This document shows positions 61,729 through 64,000 of a DNA stretch of 64,000 nucleotides, piece by piece. The notes beneath the pieces are model-generated. The model was not told the DNA's origin. It ran no database searches and saw only the letters and a program-made list of their open reading frames with translations. This stretch comes from Unio delphinus. Its lineage: Eukaryota > Mollusca > Bivalvia > Unionida > Unionidae. Both the position numbers and the translations under genes were made by a program. The DNA is taken from NCBI GenBank assembly GCA_029339505.1, contig JAQISU010000081.1, positions 13,303,001-13,367,000 of the forward strand, given 5' to 3'. Position 1 is the first letter of the stretch. Each line of letters opens with the position of its first letter.

Positions 61729-64000
61729 ATGAAAAGACCGCATCATGTTGTGGAGAAAGGAGAAGACAGTAAGAGACAGAAACGTAATGTATCGCCTAGC
61801 ACAGTAGTTGAAGTCTTGGCCCAAATTCATGCCAGTGATTTTGAAGATGACATGAGTGTGCCCGAATCCACACCCAGACAATCGACGTCCAAGCAAAGTT
61901 CACCACCCTTAGTAAACCCTGAAAATTACTATCACATTCGAGAGACGGAAAAGCATTCCTCTCGAAAATTTAGAACAACGGCATATACGTATGCAGTAAA
62001 GTTTAAAGATTTCAAGTCCAATGTACCTTAGGAGAATACAGAAGGGTTCATTACTGAGGTCTGGGATTCTGTGTTAACTGCACTGAAACAGCAATGTCAA
62101 GCCAAAGAAGACGATCGCTTGAGACTTTCTGTTTATCACAATAATTTGAAGTCTCCCGTTTGGATCGAGTTTACTAGCCCATCACAATTAACACCTTCCA
62201 AAGTCATCGACAAAATTCAACATGTGCAACAATCTAACGACAAGTTTCACATCGCCGACGGAAAAGCCACACTGTTTATGACCCACGTGTCTCTTCCTCA
62301 GGGGACCGGACAACGCAAAAAAGTGTTATTGGTGAACATTAAGCAAAGCGTCGTCCAAATTAACAATCCTCAAGACCAGATGTGTTTAGCCCGTGCCATC
62401 GTCGTGGGACAAACGTATGCCAGCAAGAACGAGACGATAGAAGGGAAAAGAGCCTGGACAACTCTTCGAAAATGAGCCAAACAACGAAGTGAAGCAGAAC
62501 TCCTGTTACAGCAAGCAGGGATATCCAAAAGACACCCCGTGCGGTATTCCAGAAATGCAAAAATTGCAAGGTGCCTTGGCTCCACATTACACCTTGAAAG
62601 TACACCCTCAAGAAGTGCGTGGTCCTCTTTTGTTTCGAGGCCACGATTTCAAAGACGGAAAATACATTCACGTCTATCATCACGATGGTCATTTTGATAC
62701 CATTACCAGTATCACTGCATTCCTGGGATACGGTTACTACTTTTAAAAATGTGACTATGGTTATAACAATCGAGAATGGGCAATTTCTGCTCAGATACTA
62801 TGCGGAACAAGGTACCAAATGTCCTCAAGTGACTTTAAACGGAGCCAAAATTATTTCTATGCAAGTAGGACAAGTATAGTTTAAAGATTCGATGTGTTAC
62901 TTGGCCATGCCTTTGAGTCGCATGCCTAAAACGTTTTGATTGACAGAAATGGCAAAAGGTTATTTTCCAAACTTTTTCAATACCGAAGCCAATCAACATG
63001 ACGACTACGACCCCGACAACATGCGCACGGAACAACGGGAAGCTTTCCATGCTTGGTACCAGACTCACGCCTCGGACCCCTTTGACTTTCAAGAAGAAAT
63101 GTTAAAGTACTGTCGATCTGACGTGGACATTTTACGACGTTGCTGTGGAAAATTTCGAGAATTGTTCATGGAACACGGAGGGATCGATCCTTTGTAAGAA
63201 GCTTGTACCATCGCCAAAGCATGTTCCTTAGTGTACCGAAAACGCTTCATGTCCGAAAATACTTTAGCTGTCATCAGTCCTCAAACGACGAATTTTGTCA
63301 AACGTCAATACTCGGTCAAAGCCCTACGTTGGCTACATTACTTGTGCGACAAGGAAGACAAATGGATCCAACAAGCTCGCAACGGAGGAGGCGAAAAGAC
63401 CATCGGAACGTATTAGGTGGATGGATGGGACTTAGAAAACCCTCAGATCGTGTACGAGTTTAACAGATGCTTATTTCACTGATGTCCCATGTGCTACCCT
63501 CAACGTCACACCAAAAATCAGTTTTTACAACGGACCATGGAAGACTTGTACCAGACCACTTGTCAGCGACGTTTGAAGTTAGAACATCAAGGATACCAGG
63601 TAGTGGAAATGTGAGAACACGAGTACGATCAGTGTTTGAAAACCGATCCCGAGTTTAAACGCATCGCAGAAAGTTACAAGTTGGTGAACCCCCTGAACCC
63701 TCGGGCTAGTTTGTACGGAGGACGAACGAATGCCACCTGTTTGCTGTACCAGGTGGACGAAGAGAAGGGAGAAGAAATCAAATACTTGGACGTGTGTTCG
63801 CTGTATCCTTACGTGTGCAAATATTGTCACTTTCCCGTAGGGCATCCAAAATTGATGACGGAACACATTAACCTGGACCACATACGTCAGTACGAAGGAT
63901 TGATCAAGTGCAAAGTCTTGCCTCCCACGGACTTGTACCATCCCGTTTTACCTCACCATTGCCAAGGAAAACTGATGCTTCCTTTGTGTTGAACTTGTGC
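61729..64000 (+). pseudogene. Polinton/Maverick-type protein-primed DNA polymerase B, broken, cut by window end
   Basis: In Polintons this enzyme replicates the element DNA with a terminal-protein primer. From ATG 61729 the N-terminal region (RKFRTTAYTYAVKFKD, then a VSLPQGTGQRKK segment and CLARAIVVGQ) is in one frame to TGA 62473, with TAG at 62029. After a +1 shift near 62520 comes PCGIPEMQKLQ and YHHDGHFDTITSITAF to TAA 62744. Near 62775 the sequence jumps (NGQFLLRYYAEQ), omitting the usual zinc-finger and first exonuclease-motif region. The third frame then runs to the window end. It contains FKDSMCYLAM, LTEMAKGYFPNFFN, exonuclease motif III YCRSDVDIL (63108 on) and polymerase motif A DVCSLYP (63789-63809). 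It has seven stops (62877, 62937, 63195, 63414, 63480, 63612, 63990) and no frameshift. The remaining palm motifs lie beyond the window. An endogenous adintovirus-like origin is an equal alternative. Confidence 0.85.

Noticed and set aside
61729..64000. A variant genetic code (TGA read as an amino acid) to explain the stops
   Set aside because: Expected residues at the TGA positions differ (Trp, Arg, Gly) and TAA/TAG also interrupt; no single reassignment fits.

Overview
The window is eukaryotic, AT-rich, almost gene-free DNA. It is most likely from a metazoan: it carries hAT transposons with BED-finger and hAT-dimerisation remnants, a LINE reverse-transcriptase tail, a Polinton/Maverick-type protein-primed DNA polymerase B, and two histone-type 3' stem-loops. 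The species cannot be named from the sequence. There are no bacterial operons, tRNAs, rRNAs or CRISPR arrays.

Positions 1 to about 50350 form a head-to-tail array of an ~11.03-kb unit. Five copies are seen (U1 1-9783, U2 9784-20812, U3 20813-31878, U4 31879-42912, U5 from 42913), and the array continues off the left edge. Copies are nearly identical apart from small diagnostic indels, which group U1/U2 against U3/U4/U5. U1 is 1.28 kb short. The unit is itself built from decayed monomers spaced about 1.28 kb apart, so this is a higher-order repeat. Each complete unit carries one hAT-type MITE with a perfect 8-bp target duplication, so that insertion predates the amplification. No known gene is recognised in the unit. 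Several short minus-strand ORFs have splice-like borders, and one (KWWK exon) differs between units only at synonymous sites.

From about 50350 to 51275 the repeat continues but is clearly diverged, and a faint further piece lies near 54145-54310. This is the un-homogenised edge of the array. The right flank holds two hAT elements with perfect 8-bp target duplications (52054-53848 and 54372-55301), an 18-G tract, a duplicated ~150-bp segment, an hAT transposase C-terminal remnant (57902-58465), a LINE RT tail (59190-59408) and a small minisatellite.

From about 59660 to the right edge lies a decayed virus-like/Polinton-like element. Two divergent genes (minus 59729-59962; plus 60179-60820) share a promoter with two TATA boxes, CCAAT motifs and a CRE. 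Each ends 27-33 nt before a canonical replication-dependent-histone 3' stem-loop followed by a purine-rich downstream element, although neither protein is a core histone. A second divergent pair follows: a minus-strand tandem CCHC zinc-knuckle ORF and a plus-strand Polinton-type PolB pseudogene running off the window. The coding regions are broken mainly by point stop codons, with very few frameshifts.
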